Shown here in pieces: positions 1-8,797 of a stretch of DNA of 64,000 nucleotides; the first letter of the stretch is position 1; every line of letters starts with the position of its first letter. The position numbers were made by a program, and so were the translations under genes. Origin of the DNA: Fodinibius sp. Rm-B-1B1-1 (GTDB taxonomy: Bacteria; Bacteroidota; Rhodothermia; Balneolales; Balneolaceae); the NCBI RefSeq assembly GCF_038594945.1, contig NZ_JBCFYD010000003.1, positions 62,001-126,000 on the forward strand, written 5' to 3'. Below the pieces are notes generated by a model, which saw nothing but the letters and a program-made list of their open reading frames with translations, had not been told where the DNA came from and made no database searches.

Positions 1-588
1 ATCACTTTTTTTAGTACGATACTCATCGTCAACTTCTTTCCACAGGGAGTGATCTTCAAAAAGCTGGTATTCAAAATGGCCTATCAGATACTCAATGTCA
101 TGTTTTTCATAGAGCTTTTGAATTAATTCTGTATTTGCTTCAAGTTGTGCTTCGGTAAGCCGAGCGGTATCCGTCCCTACATTTTCGATACCAATGGCGC
201 TGTGATTTAACCCAATAACGTGACGTGCAAACAACGTATCAGGTAACAGCTGATGCACTTCTCCATCTCGCTTTACTAAGTAATGAGCAGATACGTTAAG
301 ATTACTGGCATCGTCAATGTTTTTTCGGGAGGCATCCAGCCGAGAGTCATAAAAATAATTAAATGTATCGTTAAAAGAGGTAGAAGCCGTCCAGTGAACG
401 ACAACCATTCGGGGCGTGATAGTTGGTTCCTCCTGCATCATCCCATAGCGGGTTTCCAAGTATTCCAGCGACAAAACCGTCCGGGTGGAATCAAACTTGA
501 TGGGAGTATCCTGTATCGTCAGCCCTGATCTACTTTTACAAGATCCCAACAAAGCCAACACCAAAAAACCGAATAATACCTTTTTCAT
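1..588 (-). CDS. N-acetylmuramoyl-L-alanine amidase, lipoprotein (3' end outside window)
   Basis: This partial gene gives 196 residues and runs off the left edge. The start at 588 yields a lipoprotein signal ending in LLGSC (Cys17). The fold is the Amidase_2/AmpD type, which cuts the MurNAc-L-Ala bond. Residues VVVHW (His65), a central HYLVKRDG-like stretch, IGIE and GH (His171) are visible. The very last codon in the window, Asp196, falls where the family has its third zinc ligand, so the zinc site looks intact. It lies 15 bases after the dehydrogenase gene on the same strand and is probably co-transcribed with it. As a lipoprotein it would act on periplasmic or surface peptidoglycan fragments. 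The family is secure; the role in salvage rather than wall turnover is inference from context. Confidence 0.9.
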   Translation of the reverse strand, partial: MKKVLFGFLVLALLGSCKSRSGLTIQDTPIKFDSTRTVLSLEYLETRYGMMQEEPTITPRMVVVHWTASTSFNDTFNYFYDSRLDASRKNIDDASNLNVSAHYLVKRDGEVHQLLPDTLFARHVIGLNHSAIGIENVGTDTARLTEAQLEANTELIQKLYEKHDIEYLIGHFEYQLFEDHSLWKEVDDEYRTKKSD

Positions 589-603
589 CACATTATCTTC
601 TTC

Positions 604-1611
604 TTAATCCAAAACTGGAGCTTCCTGTTTGCTAAAGTAGGCTGGCGCGGTAATATCCAGCATGGTTTTAAGTCCAGGTGTTGCCCGGCTTATCGCTTGA
701 GTCGTATTTACAATAATGGCCGAAGTGGCAATATCTCCATTAACTCCACCCTCAACCGTCGAAGTAAAAGCAGGATCTCCGGTTATATAAATACTGTCAT
801 GCGAATGTTCAATTCCAACTGCTGCCTCAAAAATTAGTGTAATAACTTCTTGGTCATCCTGATAACCTCGTGCAACCTGTCGTACGCCTGCGACATCCCC
901 TCGTTTTACCGTTCCGCTTTCCGTTTGGATAGACTTGTCAGCCTGTATTGGTTCCAGCGTTTCACTCATATCCGTCAGCTCCCAATTCATAGCATCTGCA
1001 ATCATATACACCGATTCCGGCAATCCAACGTGGCGTATCGTGTCCCGCTTTTCATTAAACTCCTCTTCCGTTAGCCCAGCACCAATCTTATCCCGAAATG
1101 GTTTTCTACGCGGACGTGCATCTTGCATCCGCTTTACTTTAATATGCTCAACTTTCCTGCAGACTGATGTTAACACCGAAGGCAGAAAATCCATCAAAAA
1201 TCCGGGATTGACGCCCGTACCAACACAGCTAACTCCTTGCTGTTTGCAATAGTCGTCAATACGTCGGGCCAGCTCCGGTTGTGTTTGCCATGGGTGCGAA
1301 AGCTCCTCGCAAGTCGATACGATATCTAACCCACAGTCGGCAACTTCTTTGACCTGTGCTTCCAATTTTTTGAGCGACGATACAGTAGAAATGACGGCCA
1401 CATCAGCATCATCGACAGATAGACAGGAATCCAAATTGGGCGAAACCGTAATATTCATTTCCTGTATATCCGCCCATTTACCAAGATCTTTCCCCGTCTT
1501 TTGTGGGTCTGGATCGATGCCCCCCACTATTTGTATACCTTCCCGTTCCGATAAATACCGCGTTAATCGCTGACCAATAGGACCTAATCCCAGTTGTACT
1601 ACCTTAATCAT
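604..1611 (-). CDS. DapB-like NAD(P)-dependent amino-acid dehydrogenase (2,4-diaminopentanoate dehydrogenase family)
   Basis: The 335-residue protein opens with a Rossmann fold (GLGPIGQR at residues 8-15) followed by an acidic end of strand two (GGIDPDP). The overall pattern resembles dihydrodipicolinate reductase-like proteins and clostridial 2,4-diaminopentanoate dehydrogenase (Ord). It is longer than true DapB (about 270 residues), and the middle and C-terminal parts do not look like DapB, so biosynthetic DapB is unlikely. It sits 16 bases downstream of the class A serine hydrolase gene and 15 bases upstream of the amidase gene, within a run of murein-related genes. By context it may oxidise a diamino acid freed from peptidoglycan peptides, but the substrate cannot be read from sequence. 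Confidence 0.75.
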   Translation of the reverse strand: MIKVVQLGLGPIGQRLTRYLSEREGIQIVGGIDPDPQKTGKDLGKWADIQEMNITVSPNLDSCLSVDDADVAVISTVSSLKKLEAQVKEVADCGLDIVSTCEELSHPWQTQPELARRIDDYCKQQGVSCVGTGVNPGFLMDFLPSVLTSVCRKVEHIKVKRMQDARPRRKPFRDKIGAGLTEEEFNEKRDTIRHVGLPESVYMIADAMNWELTDMSETLEPIQADKSIQTESGTVKRGDVAGVRQVARGYQDDQEVITLIFEAAVGIEHSHDSIYITGDPAFTSTVEGGVNGDIATSAIIVNTTQAISRATPGLKTMLDITAPAYFSKQEAPVLD

Positions 1612-1627
1612 CTAAATATTATTTGAG

Positions 1628-2527
1628 TTATTTATTTTTAACAAAATCATAAATCAATCGGGAGATATCGGCAAACGTATTCAATACCTGTTCACGATCT
1701 TCCGCTTCTTTGGATAAAAGTACCAACACGTAACGCTGGCCTTCTGGAAGCTCAACAATCCCCACATCGTGGTTCACACCAGTAATCCAACCCGTTTTAT
1801 GGGCTACCTCAACATCATCGGGTAGCCGTGCGGGAATCATTTCATTAAATTTCTGTTGCTTTAAAATGCCAATCATTTCTTCTGATACTTCTTTACTTAC
1901 GGCTTCTCCTCGAGCCAATTTTTCATAGATAACAACTTCATCAAAAGCCGTAGTTCGGTTGCTTAACCCCCGCTCATATGCTTTAATATCTTCTACACCA
2001 CGCAACACCTTAATACTATCGGCCCCATAACTACGCATCGTTTGAGTTACATTTTCAGCACCCACTTTTTCAATCAGGATATTTGTAGCCAGGTTACTGC
2101 TCATGGTAATCATATCGTTGATGAGCGTTCGAATGGGACGCTGTTGGCCAACCAGCTCGTATAGTTCCCCTTCGCTATCCTCATCGATATCCATTTGATA
2201 ACGACTACTATCGACAATGCTCCGAAACTCATTTTTAACTTCAATAGAATCATCCAGCGAAAACTTACCAGCTTCTGCCTGTTTGAAAAGCTCAATCATC
2301 ACGGGTGTTTTCATGGTACTTGCCGCATGAAACATTTCGCGGTCGTTGATAAACAGTTGCTGATCACTTTCAATCATTTTAAACCCTACCGCAAACTGGC
2401 CCTCGAGTGTAGATAAATCCTGTCGGATTTCACTTTCCAAATCAGCCATAGTATTCGGATTTGAAGAACAAGCCGTTACCAAAAGCAATAACAGGCTTAA
2501 CTTTGATAAGTTCTTGAGCAGTTTCAT
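1628..2527 (-). CDS. Class A beta-lactamase-like serine hydrolase, lipoprotein
   Basis: The 299-residue protein has a lipobox ending at Cys20 (LVTAC). Class A motifs are present in order: S70-T-M-K73, S143-S-N145 in place of the usual SDN, Glu185 in an ExxL omega-loop-like segment, and K244-T-G246. The length is normal for class A enzymes (about 290). The SDN to SSN change and the serine after ExxL instead of asparagine are departures from typical penicillinases. The gene lies between an NlpC/P60 endopeptidase and a dehydrogenase in a murein-related run. It could be a true beta-lactamase or a related hydrolase; Bacteroidota genomes carry many such 'serine hydrolases' of unknown substrate. A lipid anchor implies location in the outer membrane. 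Confidence 0.85.
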   Translation of the reverse strand: MKLLKNLSKLSLLLLLVTACSSNPNTMADLESEIRQDLSTLEGQFAVGFKMIESDQQLFINDREMFHAASTMKTPVMIELFKQAEAGKFSLDDSIEVKNEFRSIVDSSRYQMDIDEDSEGELYELVGQQRPIRTLINDMITMSSNLATNILIEKVGAENVTQTMRSYGADSIKVLRGVEDIKAYERGLSNRTTAFDEVVIYEKLARGEAVSKEVSEEMIGILKQQKFNEMIPARLPDDVEVAHKTGWITGVNHDVGIVELPEGQRYVLVLLSKEAEDREQVLNTFADISRLIYDFVKNK

Positions 2528-2593
2528 ATATATAAAATTGAAAAAATACCTTCGGAAAACATTATCGAAGGTACTTTATAATTTGGCATTTAA

Positions 2594-3778
2594 TTAAATC
2601 TCGTACATATCTTCCACATCGAGAATATTGCCCTCTTTGTGCTGGAGATATCGACGCGTTTCGAGATAACGGTTGAGATTATATTCATCATAATATTCCG
2701 ATTCAGGATCAACACTACTTATTTTTACACGTCCGGCCGAATGAATAAACTGGTCATTGCCAATCCACATGCCTACGTGCACAACGCGCCGGTCGCGGTC
2801 TTCGGTTGCTTCTTGACCAAAAAACAACAAATCACCGGGACGTAAATTATCGAATCCATCGGAAGTATCGACCAATTCGCCCGCATGAATTTGCTGAGAA
2901 GCATCACGGGGGATAATCCAACCATTCATAAAATAGATCGTTTTCGTAAATCCACTGCAATCCATACCTTTGGATGATGTTCCTCCCCACAGATACGGTG
3001 ATCCCTTAAGCGACTTTGCCTGTTCAACTAACTCATTTTCAGAGGCTTCAACCGACGCTTTCCAATCATCAAATGAACGTGCCTCAGATTGGCTCACAAA
3101 ACCAGTCCGACCGTCAGGATAGCTAACCTCATAATAATTCCCGGAGGTACCTGTAGTTTTGAGAATACTACCGCTCACTAAATCCGAAACTTTTGTAGAT
3201 TCTGAAGAGGGCTTTTCATACGCATAGCCGTTGGTTTCAAGAAAAATAATCTTGTCAGCTTCTTTCCAATCCGCATATTTCTTGCTATCCATTGGTTCAA
3301 CACCGCCATAATCAACCCACGAAAGATAATCATCCGGGGTCTGAATCATATACCAGCTGCCCTCTTTTTTAAGCACTTTTACAGGCATGCCCAACGTAGC
3401 TTGGGTAACCAACTGCGCGGGATGTGACGGACGAGATCGCAAGTTTGCTACTGAATTATTTACAATGCCAAAGGTTTTGCCTTCAAGCTCTTCTGCCGGC
3501 AATACCTTTATGCTGTCTACATTAGAAACATCCATTGCTGAAAGCGAATCCAGTAATGCCTCTTTGGCTTCGGGAAGATTTGTTTCGCCTTTCAGAAGCC
3601 ATTCTCCATTATTTGATATCGCTTTCACATCGAATAACGCCACCCTGCTGTCGGGAGCAAAGTGTTGAGAGGTATTGGTAATTTTCTGTTGAATATCCTG
3701 TTTTTGGGATGGACCACAAGCCACCAGTGAAACAAAAAACAAGACAATAAGTGACAATGATAGAACTCTAACCTTCAT
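2594..3778 (-). CDS. NlpC/P60 endopeptidase with two SH3-like domains (YkfC-like), lipoprotein
   Basis: The 394-residue protein has a lipobox ending at Cys21 (SLVAC), an N-terminal region to about residue 100, two bacterial SH3-like segments (about 105-160 and 175-235) and a C-terminal NlpC/P60 domain from about 250. The catalytic Cys274 lies in MDCSGF, His334 in VVHVGMW, and the third polar residue is probably His346 in FIHSAG. The SH3-SH3-NlpC/P60 layout matches YkfC, known as a gamma-D-glutamyl-diamino acid endopeptidase that recycles free murein peptides. The gene starts just downstream of the terminator after susD and leads the run endopeptidase, serine hydrolase, dehydrogenase, amidase. 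Its specificity for free peptides is inference from the family. Confidence 0.9.
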   Translation of the reverse strand: MKVRVLSLSLIVLFFVSLVACGPSQKQDIQQKITNTSQHFAPDSRVALFDVKAISNNGEWLLKGETNLPEAKEALLDSLSAMDVSNVDSIKVLPAEELEGKTFGIVNNSVANLRSRPSHPAQLVTQATLGMPVKVLKKEGSWYMIQTPDDYLSWVDYGGVEPMDSKKYADWKEADKIIFLETNGYAYEKPSSESTKVSDLVSGSILKTTGTSGNYYEVSYPDGRTGFVSQSEARSFDDWKASVEASENELVEQAKSLKGSPYLWGGTSSKGMDCSGFTKTIYFMNGWIIPRDASQQIHAGELVDTSDGFDNLRPGDLLFFGQEATEDRDRRVVHVGMWIGNDQFIHSAGRVKISSVDPESEYYDEYNLNRYLETRRYLQHKEGNILDVEDMYEI

Positions 3779-3816
3779 ATAACTTTACTCTTTAACCATA
3801 TGTTATAATGATATGT

Positions 3817-3852
3817 AAAAGGCACAGAAAGAAAATTTCTGTGCCTTTTTTT
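3817..3852 (-). terminator. Intrinsic terminator after susD
   Basis: A perfect 14-base stem (3817-3830 with 3836-3849) closes on a 5-base loop and is flanked by T/A tracts on both strands. It lies between the 3' end of susD and the start of the endopeptidase gene, so it separates the susCD transcript from the murein-enzyme genes or lets only part of the transcript through. Confidence 0.85.
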
Positions 3853-3898
3853 AAAAAATAAATTTAATGATACTACTCATCATTTTGGGGTGTTGTAA

Positions 3899-5320
3899 TT
3901 AATCAACATCCCACCAAATGTGATCAGATAGGGAAATATCAGGAACATTTTCAGAATTACGTTGTGTTTCTGAATCAGGATATGCTAATCGTCGAATAAA
4001 CTCTCCATTCAAATCAGGATTATGATTAGCAGGTAGTTCCATATCATCATATTGATAATCATACCGACGAGCATCTACCCAAGCCTCAGGATGGAGGTAC
4101 ATGGCTGTATATTTTTCTTTGAATATTAGGTCAAGTGTTAACCCACTTTCCCCTACTGCTACTGCAGGATCACTCATGTAATCTTGTTTATCTGATTCCG
4201 AAACACCCACCTTATCCATATGAGCCTCAATACCATCTAAATATGCATTGTAAGCACGTGCTGGTTGATTCGCTCGGAAAGCAGCTTCAGCTTCAATAAA
4301 CTTTTGTTCGGCGTATGTAGCAATTAAAACGGGAGCTGTTTCAGAGGCATAAAAATCATCTGTAGTTAAAACGCTTCTTGCTCCTTGTTCAGGTGCAGAA
4401 CCTCTTCCCGCCCCGTTTCGAGTACCTACATAATCTCCGTCATCATTGGGACCCATCAATGGTTCAATTCGGGGATCTTCCACACCGTAAAGAGTGCCAT
4501 CCAGATGCTTAACAATTTGCTCGGATATCCAACCGCCCAGGAGTAAGTTGGCGTTATCGATGGCAACCTCAGCCCATGGGTTAAATTGATCTTCAAAATA
4601 GTCAACCTGAGCATCATCAGCATTGTCCGTCAGACCTTGGTCAACCTCTGCCAATACATCAGTAGGCGAATAACTGGATTGCTTGCTCAGGTGATTAAGG
4701 TACCGAGCTTTAAGCATGTGGGCCAGACGAATCCACTGGTCGGTATTACCACCGTAGATAAAGTCATCATTTCCTAGCTCGATCGTTGAATTACCCTGTT
4801 CCAAGTTTTGAATTCCGTTATCCAAAAGAGTATGAACAGTATCGTAAAGTGCTTCTTGATTATCATAACTTGGCGTCAACGTTTCAACGAAAAAAGCATC
4901 GCTATAAGGCACATTGCCCCACACGTCTACAACAGTTGCCAAATTTAAAGCAGTCAGAATATTTGCTACCCCGAGATAATCGGTAGCTCCCTGCTCAGCA
5001 GCATCCTGTCTTAATACTGCCAAATCTGTCATCACATCATAGAAACCAAACCAAGTATTGTCGTAAGCAACATCGTCTTGGATATCCGTTGAACTACTTG
5101 GATTAGGAGAAGCTAAATACTGGACATAATAAGAGGTATTACTGCCCAAAGAATACATATTTTGAGATGTTTCAAAAGTCGTATTCGTCATTAATCCAGA
5201 AAGGGGAGCTTCTGTAGGATTGTTTGGATCTTCATTAATATCCAAATAATCACTACAACCGGCCATACTTACAAGTATGACGCTGAGCATACAAAACGCT
5301 AATAGTTTTAAGTTTTTCAT
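3899..5320 (-). CDS. SusD/RagB-family nutrient-binding outer-membrane lipoprotein
   Basis: The 473-residue lipoprotein has its lipidated Cys22 in SMAGC, followed by SDYLDINEDPNNPTE, the hallmark start of the SusD-like_2 subfamily. The segment with VVDVWGNVPYSDAF and C-terminal KYTAMYLHPEAWVDARRY are also typical. SusD proteins sit as a lid on the SusC barrel at the cell surface and capture oligomeric nutrients. The gene lies 23 bases after susC on the same strand. No glycan-degrading enzyme lies next to the pair; the adjacent genes are murein hydrolases, so a muropeptide or peptide ligand is a reasonable guess. The family is certain, the ligand is not. Confidence 0.95.
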   Translation of the reverse strand: MKNLKLLAFCMLSVILVSMAGCSDYLDINEDPNNPTEAPLSGLMTNTTFETSQNMYSLGSNTSYYVQYLASPNPSSSTDIQDDVAYDNTWFGFYDVMTDLAVLRQDAAEQGATDYLGVANILTALNLATVVDVWGNVPYSDAFFVETLTPSYDNQEALYDTVHTLLDNGIQNLEQGNSTIELGNDDFIYGGNTDQWIRLAHMLKARYLNHLSKQSSYSPTDVLAEVDQGLTDNADDAQVDYFEDQFNPWAEVAIDNANLLLGGWISEQIVKHLDGTLYGVEDPRIEPLMGPNDDGDYVGTRNGAGRGSAPEQGARSVLTTDDFYASETAPVLIATYAEQKFIEAEAAFRANQPARAYNAYLDGIEAHMDKVGVSESDKQDYMSDPAVAVGESGLTLDLIFKEKYTAMYLHPEAWVDARRYDYQYDDMELPANHNPDLNGEFIRRLAYPDSETQRNSENVPDISLSDHIWWDVD

Positions 5321-5343
5321 AATTATTCTGTTTTAAACTTTCT

Positions 5344-8300
5344 TTATAAGGAGAAATTCAGAGAGAATACAAAGCTTGCTACTCCAGGATGATCAAGTCC
5401 GGTAAAACCAGTTGCGTTACTTCCTGCGGGCCCACTGCGTGATTCTGGATCAAATCCATCAAATGGAGTATAAAGGATAATATTATTTGCAGTAGCAGAG
5501 GCGGTTACACTTCTAAAAGGTAACTGTTCAATCAGGTTATCTGGCAAACTATATGAAAGATTTATATTGCGTAGCTTAATAAAGGAGGCATCTTTCACAA
5601 AGTTTTCGGTAGCTGTCCGATAGGTATTTCGGTAAAATCCAGCCCCATAATCTCGACCATCGGGGCCAACACCTTGTCCCAACCAAACTTCTTGGGTATT
5701 GGGTTGCCCATCTTCTGTAACCCCTTCAAAAACCCTTGTTTCGTTACGATCAAGTGTATTTTTAGTAATACCAAATGCGGCAAAAAAGTTATCGTATTGG
5801 CTGTAAACGTCCAGTCCCTGTTGGATATCGATAAGGAATGAAAGACTTACATTACGATATGCAAAGCTATTTCTGATGCCCCCAATCCAATCGGGAAAAG
5901 CATTACCCAGCACTTTTTGATCAGTATTGACGACTGGGAATCCATCATCCCCAATTACAACGGAGCGATCTTCATCAAGATAGAGTTTATCATCTGGTTC
6001 ACCATCTTCATAATATCGCTGGTAACTTGTTCCATAAATATTACCAAATGGTTCACCTTCAACCAATCGAATGCTGGCAGAAGAACCCCCATATCCAAAA
6101 GAAGATCCTAGATTAATTTCGTCAATTCCTTCGCGGATAGAAATAACTTCGTTTCTATTTCGACTGAAATTAACGAGTACATCCCATTGAAAATTACGCT
6201 GTTCTATAGGCGTAAAATCCAATTGCATTTCGATACCTCGATTTTCTATTTCCCCAGCATTTGTAACAAGTCTGGTACCTCCTACAGCATTTGAAATGGG
6301 TACAGTAAGGATTTGATCAGCACTGTTGGCCTTATAATATGTTACATCAATACCTGCTCGACCATCCCAGAAACGTAAATCTGCTCCAACCTCAATTGAG
6401 GTTGTAATTTCTGGCTTCAAATCTGGACTACCAATAATTTGATTTCTTGTATATCCCACCTGTCCATTTATAGGATATTGAGTAGGAGAGTTAAATGTGA
6501 TGTTGGTTGAGTAAGGACTTGCATCTTTACCAACCTGTGCATAGGAAGTCCGTAACTTCGCGTAAGAGATGAAGTCTGGTAAATCAACTATCTCAGAAAA
6601 AACAAATCCTAAGTTAGCAGATGGATAAAAGAATGATCGATTATCAACTGGTAGTGTTGATGACCAATCATTACGTCCTGTTATATTTAAAAACAGGTAA
6701 TCGTCGTAATTAAGCATTAAATCACCATAAACACCAATAAGACGACGCTGTTCCAAATTTTGAGCATTCGATATCTCACGAGTGTTACTGAGATTATAAA
6801 AGTTCGGCGTTACAAAATCGCTTCCTGATGCTTCAACTTGCGTTTCCTCTCGGTCAAAAATATCATTTCCGAGTGTTAAATCAGCAGAAAGCTTTTCTGT
6901 AAGATCACCATTAAACATCAAGTTAAAAGTTGAGTTTAGATCACGGTTGGTGATTCTCAACTCATTAATAAAACCAGTGCTACTAAGCACATTTTCATTT
7001 TCTATTCCCTGTGGACCAGGCGTAATATTTGTCCGACTATCATTATAATAATCCATACCCAACCGGTATGATGCACTCATCCAATCAGTGAAGTTATAGT
7101 TAATACTCAAATTACCAATCACTCGATTAACATCATCCTCGTAGGTTGAATACTTTGCATCATAAATAGGATTCGTTCCTGCATTACCATTAGCATAATA
7201 TCCCTTCATTGTACCATTCTCTTTCTCAAAATCAGTAACCGGCTTAGTAGGAGCCCAGTACATTAAGCGTTCCATAAATCGGTCAGCCGGAACTCTATTA
7301 CCTCCCGAGTTAATAACGTTAACAGAAGATGAAATCTGGAGGTCTTCTCCAGGATTAATATCACCAGATAATTTTACAGAGGTGCGTCCCCAATTGCTAA
7401 AGGGCATTACCCCATCATGCGAAACATTAGAAACTGACCCATAGTAAGTAGCAACATCTCCACCACCGGAGACACTAATAGTGTTATCAATTTTCACACC
7501 GGTTTCCATGGAGTTTCTCCAGATGTCATGATAACGCCATCCATCAAGAGTATCAGCAACGTCTTCAATAGGAGCTCCCCAATTTGGCCAGAAACTATCC
7601 GTTGTAGCCTCTCCACCAAATCCTTGGCCATAAACTTTTTGGAACTCCGGATAACTGTTGACACGATCAAATCCGATAGAGTTTTTAAAATTTATTTGAG
7701 TATCACCGGATTGACCACTTTTAGTAGTAATTATCACAGCTCCGTTTGCTGCTCTAACACCATACAGTGCAGATGCTGCAGCCCCCTTAAGAACACTCAT
7801 AGATTCTATGTCCTCGGGATTTAAATCTGCGGCACGATTACTGAGTCCCCGTGGAGTATCTCCAGCCTCTACAGTTGAGTTATCAATGGGAACACCATCA
7901 ACGACAAATAAAGGCTGATTATCGGCACTGGGATCTAACGAGCTAATTCCACGAATTAATATTCTTGAACTACTTCCAGGAGCTCCACCTGTATTAGTAA
8001 TTTGCACCCCAGAAACTTTACCCTGCAAAGAACTTACTACATTTTCATTTTTCCCAAGCGTTAACTCTTCACTATCAAGCTGCTGAACAGAATATCCCAA
8101 TTGTTTTTCTTCTTGCTCAACACCAAACGCAGTTACTACAACATCTTCAAGTGCTTCAACCTCGGGTTTTAACAAGATGTCTATAGTTGAACGATCATTA
8201 ATACTCACTTCTTGTCGCTGATATCCAACAAAAGTAAAGGTTAGTGAAGAAACATCATCGGGGACCGTTAATGAATATCGACCATCCTGATTTGTAGAAG

Positions 8301-8538
8301 TACCAATTGAAGGGTTTTGGGTAGCCCTTACATTTACTCCAGGTAGCGGATCACCGGTTTCAGCATCAGTAACCACGCCAGAAATCTCCTGCTCAACATT
8401 TGTAACTTCATTTTCAGCAAGAGCAATATATCCGTCCTGCATGTCGTTAGATAATGCTTGGGTTCCCGGCAAAATTAAAAACACTGCCAGACACCAAAGC
8501 ATATACTTTGGCAAAGTATGTAACAACAATTTTTTCAT
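5344..8538 (-). CDS. SusC/RagA-family TonB-linked outer-membrane transporter
   Basis: The 1064-residue protein has a signal peptide (about residues 1-30), then a carboxypeptidase-regulatory-like beta-sandwich (ISGVVTDAETGDPLPGVNV to about 130), a plug domain with VVVTAFGV, LQGKVSGVQI and LFVVDGVPIDN, and a long beta-barrel ending in FVFSLNFSL with the terminal aromatic-rich strand. This is the standard architecture for a TonB-driven importer of oligomers. A good Shine-Dalgarno site (GGAGG) lies just before the start. The pair with SusD forms a two-gene operon closed by the terminator at 3817-3852. Two LacI-type operator-like sites lie upstream. Confidence 0.97.
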   Translation of the reverse strand: MKKLLLHTLPKYMLWCLAVFLILPGTQALSNDMQDGYIALAENEVTNVEQEISGVVTDAETGDPLPGVNVRATQNPSIGTSTNQDGRYSLTVPDDVSSLTFTFVGYQRQEVSINDRSTIDILLKPEVEALEDVVVTAFGVEQEEKQLGYSVQQLDSEELTLGKNENVVSSLQGKVSGVQITNTGGAPGSSSRILIRGISSLDPSADNQPLFVVDGVPIDNSTVEAGDTPRGLSNRAADLNPEDIESMSVLKGAAASALYGVRAANGAVIITTKSGQSGDTQINFKNSIGFDRVNSYPEFQKVYGQGFGGEATTDSFWPNWGAPIEDVADTLDGWRYHDIWRNSMETGVKIDNTISVSGGGDVATYYGSVSNVSHDGVMPFSNWGRTSVKLSGDINPGEDLQISSSVNVINSGGNRVPADRFMERLMYWAPTKPVTDFEKENGTMKGYYANGNAGTNPIYDAKYSTYEDDVNRVIGNLSINYNFTDWMSASYRLGMDYYNDSRTNITPGPQGIENENVLSSTGFINELRITNRDLNSTFNLMFNGDLTEKLSADLTLGNDIFDREETQVEASGSDFVTPNFYNLSNTREISNAQNLEQRRLIGVYGDLMLNYDDYLFLNITGRNDWSSTLPVDNRSFFYPSANLGFVFSEIVDLPDFISYAKLRTSYAQVGKDASPYSTNITFNSPTQYPINGQVGYTRNQIIGSPDLKPEITTSIEVGADLRFWDGRAGIDVTYYKANSADQILTVPISNAVGGTRLVTNAGEIENRGIEMQLDFTPIEQRNFQWDVLVNFSRNRNEVISIREGIDEINLGSSFGYGGSSASIRLVEGEPFGNIYGTSYQRYYEDGEPDDKLYLDEDRSVVIGDDGFPVVNTDQKVLGNAFPDWIGGIRNSFAYRNVSLSFLIDIQQGLDVYSQYDNFFAAFGITKNTLDRNETRVFEGVTEDGQPNTQEVWLGQGVGPDGRDYGAGFYRNTYRTATENFVKDASFIKLRNINLSYSLPDNLIEQLPFRSVTASATANNIILYTPFDGFDPESRSGPAGSNATGFTGLDHPGVASFVFSLNFSL

Positions 8539-8614
8539 AGAACCTCCGTGTTAATTAACTTTTTTATTGATAAGATTTGAGATACAGAAAAAGAACTTCA
8601 ACATCAATTTTTAA

Positions 8615-8628
8615 TGTAAGCGGTTACA
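8615..8628. promoter_or_regulatory. LacI/CcpA-type operator-like palindrome upstream of susC
   Basis: The 14-base site TGTAAGCGGTTACA is a dyad with a central CG and only one mismatched pair. It fits the LacI/GalR family operator pattern (TGTAAnCGnTTACA). It lies about 80 bases upstream of the susC start. No regulator gene is in the window, so the binding protein is unknown. Confidence 0.55.
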
Positions 8629-8691
8629 AAAATTAACATCAAAATTACCAGTAGAATACTATCTATTTTGTCCTTCCTTTAAACAAGATAG

Positions 8692-8704
8692 ATTAACCGC
8701 TTTT
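8692..8704. promoter_or_regulatory. Second, degenerate LacI-type half-conserved site upstream of susC
   Basis: The core TAACCGCTT at 8694-8702 repeats the core of the nearby 14-base operator in opposite orientation, but the outer arms diverge. Two sites about 78 bases apart could allow looping repression. This one is weak on its own. Confidence 0.3.
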
Positions 8705-8797
8705 AATTAAAAAAAATTAATTAAAGTTTAAATATACTTTCGTTGATTTTTTTGAAGGAAATTCTCCTCATATAACAATCTAAGAAAAGTTTATCTA

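Noticed and set aside
3387-3668. Plus-strand frame opposite the NlpC/P60 gene
   Set aside because: It overlaps a well-supported gene in full and codes for a composition-biased peptide without homology.
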